Assembly: GCA_030647855.1 (NCBI GenBank)
Contig: JAUSIJ010000007.1
Coordinates: 1-5,510, forward strand
Origin: a bacterium
GTDB taxonomy: Bacteria > Patescibacteriota > Minisyncoccia > Phycocordibacterales > JAUSIJ01
Direction: 5' to 3'
DNA length: 5,510 nucleotides
Part shown: positions 4,977 through 5,510 of the stretch, piece after piece
How positions within the stretch are numbered: the first letter of the stretch is position 1
How the letters are laid out: each line of letters starts with the position of its first letter
The notes under the pieces: generated by a model
Seen by the model: the letters and a program-made list of their open reading frames with translations, nothing else
What the model was told of the DNA's origin: nothing
Database searches by the model: none
Program-made: the position numbers and the translations under genes

Positions 4977-5098
4977 TTGTCTGCAAGAGCACGCGTCAAT
5001 TTCCCCTGCGAGGAAATTGCACTCACTCTCGCCCTCGCTCTGTCTCCCAAAGGCAGACATCCATGCCCGCGAGGGCTCCGAGAGTCTCTTGCAAACAA
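4977..5098 (+). ncRNA. Unassigned structured RNA, three-way junction
   Basis: The gap between the GerMN gene and the tRNA-Thr genes folds into a compact three-way junction. The outer stem pairs 4977-4989 with 5086-5098, twelve pairs with one C-A mismatch (TGCAAGAG against CTCTTGCA, then TTGT against ACAA). The first arm is an 8-bp hairpin, CAATTTCC/GGAAATTG (4997-5004/5012-5019), with a 7-nt loop. The second arm is 14 pairs (5025-5038 with 5069-5075 and 5079-5085, with a CTC bulge at 5076-5078), topped by TGTCT/AGACA (5041-5045/5055-5059). The size and three arms recall 5S rRNA, but the conserved CCGAAC-type sequences are missing. It also lacks hammerhead, tmRNA, RNase P and SRP signatures that I can recognise. 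It could be an independent RNA or a 3' UTR element of the GerMN transcript. Strand is assumed to follow its neighbours. Confidence 0.5.
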
Positions 5099-5158
5099 GA
5101 TGTCTCACTGGGTAGATGAATAGTTTGCAGCTTTATAAAATTGAAATCTTTTAGATGA

Positions 5159-5164
5159 TATACT
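5159..5164 (+). promoter_or_regulatory. Candidate -10 of the tandem tRNA-Thr unit
   Basis: TATACT (5159-5164), with overlapping TACTAT (5161-5166), lies in an AT-rich stretch just ahead of the tRNA. TTGAAA at 5141-5146 is the nearest -35-like hexamer, but its spacing is short (12-14 nt). Transcription would start near 5171, about 15 nt before the mature tRNA. Confidence 0.35.
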
Positions 5165-5185
5165 ATAGTTCCAAAAGTTAATATT

Positions 5186-5439
5186 GCCAATGTAGCTCAG
5201 TTGGTAGAGCACCCCCATGGTGGGACGCAATCCCTGCCCACTCGGACGGCAACGTCCGAGTGAATCCCGAATAACGGTTAAAGGTCGAGAGATCGAGACC
5301 GTCCCGCTCTAAAGGCGGGCGAACGACTGACAAGGGTCTCCGTTTTTAACGGAGATAGATACAGTCTAGCCATCTTGTATAACTGAAGAAGACGTGTAAG
5401 CGAAGGGGGAGGTCATCGGTTCAATCCCGATCATTGGCT
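5186..5439 (+). tRNA. tRNA-Thr (anticodon GGT), interrupted by an intron
   Basis: The exons are 5186-5221 and 5403-5439. Joined, they form a complete cloverleaf. The acceptor GCCAATG (5186-5192) pairs with CATTGGC (5432-5438), and the discriminator is T5439. The D-stem is GCTC/GAGC (5195-5198/5207-5210). The anticodon stem CCCCC (5212-5216) pairs with GGGGG (5405-5409) across the junction. The T-arm ATCGG/CCGAT surrounds TTCAATC. The spliced loop reads ATGGTAA, giving anticodon GGT at 5219-5221. G1-C72 and C2-G71 fit threonine identity. The intron sits between positions 36 and 37, a site known for group I introns in other bacterial tRNAs such as tRNA-Arg(CCU) and Azoarcus tRNA-Ile(CAU). Position 32 is A instead of the usual pyrimidine, which may reflect pairing needs of the intron. 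CCA is not encoded (CCC follows). Another tRNA of the same kind follows after 5 nt. Confidence 0.88.
5222..5402 (+). ncRNA. Group I-like self-splicing intron, possibly circularly permuted
   Basis: The 181-nt insertion has group I hallmarks. The 5' exon ends in U (5221) and the intron ends in G (5402). P7 is GACTG/CAGTC (5325-5329/5362-5366), set in AACGACT, which resembles the conserved R element. P8 is an 8-bp hairpin (5337-5344/5348-5355). J8/7 plus P7' (5356-5366) resembles the S element. Upstream lie GGGA/TCCC (5222-5225/5231-5234, P4-like, with only a CGCAA loop for P5), GCC/GGC (5236-5238/5318-5320, P6-like), a 10-bp GCAA-capped hairpin (5239-5262) and a GAGA-capped hairpin (5285-5296). 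A normal P1 guide and P3 5' strand are missing after the 5' splice site. Instead GCCAT (5369-5373) could pair with exon AUGGU, placing a U-G wobble at the splice site. The adjacent CTTGT (5374-5378) could pair with ACAAG (5330-5334) as P3. There is no open reading frame. The intron call is firm; the permuted fold is a hypothesis. Confidence 0.75.
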
Positions 5440-5444
5440 CCCGT

Positions 5445-5510
5445 GCCACCATAGCTCAGTTGGTAGAGCACCCCCATGGTGGGACGCAATCCCTGCCCAC
5501 TCGGACGGCA
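5445..5510 (+). tRNA. Second intron-containing tRNA, cut by the window end (probably Thr)
   Basis: Five bases after the first tRNA a second one begins: acceptor strand GCCACCA (5445-5451), D-stem GCTC/GAGC, and anticodon-stem strand CCCCC (5471-5475). It then carries the same ATGGT exon end (5476-5480) and the first 30 nt of an identical intron (5481-5510). From the base after the acceptor strand to the window end, all 59 nt are identical to 5193-5251. Only the acceptor differs (CCA instead of ATG at positions 5-7), so it is a distinct tRNA gene and not a simple re-read of the first. If the 3' half follows the same plan, the anticodon is again GGT. The 3' exon is outside the window, so identity is inferred. 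Confidence 0.75.

Noticed and set aside
4977..5098. 5S rRNA
   Set aside because: The three-way junction and size fit, but the conserved loop sequences such as CCGAAC are absent and no other rRNA is nearby.
5222..5402. Ordinary group I fold with GGGAC (5222-5226)/GTCCC (5301-5305) as P3 and GAGACC/GGTCTC (5295-5300/5335-5340) as P7
   Set aside because: The pairings exist, but this model ignores the R-like AACGACT and S-like J8/7 segments, breaks the 8-bp P8 hairpin, and still leaves no P1 guide. It remains the main alternative to test.
1..5510. CRISPR array or defence cluster
   Set aside because: No regularly spaced short repeats and no Cas- or nuclease-defence-like proteins apart from the homing endonuclease. 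The only long direct repeat is the tandem tRNA/intron.

Overview
The window looks like bacterial chromosome, most plausibly from a small-genome lineage of the Patescibacteria (CPR) type. This is an inference: tRNA genes are scattered singly and lack encoded CCA ends, most proteins are small and unassignable, Shine-Dalgarno use is patchy, a tRNA gene is split by a group I-like intron, a LAGLIDADG gene sits against a tRNA, and the GerMN and multi-pass membrane proteins are of a kind common there. No rRNA, ribosomal protein or other marker settles the taxonomy.

Left part (1-1730) is a chain of small, self-contained transcription units. A leftward 89-residue gene (161-430, minus) has a near-consensus extended -10 promoter, a perfect palindrome at the predicted transcript start, a good Shine-Dalgarno and a strong terminator. 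A tRNA-Met(CAT) gene (604-676) follows. Next is a 175-nt rod-like RNA (792-966) whose closing stem, central bubble with a small 3'-side hairpin and long apical stem match the 6S RNA architecture. Then come a 58-codon basic protein starting at GTG and a 126-codon protein of unknown function, each with its own promoter and terminator.

Middle part (1731-3325): an AT-rich two-motif LAGLIDADG homing endonuclease gene ends inside the 5' end of a tRNA-Asp(GTC) gene. A short degenerate copy of that tRNA's D-arm and anticodon segment lies just upstream of the endonuclease, so the gene is bracketed by tRNA-Asp sequence. A class I SAM methyltransferase gene runs leftward from a divergent promoter region. 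That region also holds a 118-nt element bounded by a perfect 14-bp inverted repeat and ending 5 nt before the next start codon.

Right part (3326-5510): a 314-residue multi-pass membrane protein and a membrane-anchored GerMN-domain protein read rightward. They are followed by an unassigned, strongly structured three-way-junction RNA (4977-5098). The window closes with two tandem tRNA genes carrying what looks like the same intron. The first is complete: a tRNA-Thr(GGT) interrupted between positions 36 and 37 by a 181-nt group I-like intron. The second is cut by the window end.

The intron is the most striking item. Group I P7, P8 and J8/7 elements are recognisable, but no internal guide sequence or P3 5' strand follows the 5' splice site. 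Matching sequences instead lie after P7, near the 3' end. This suggests a circularly permuted group I architecture, with order P4-P6-P7-P3'-P8-P7'-IGS-P3. It is a hypothesis from reading the sequence and needs a covariance search and RNA evidence.
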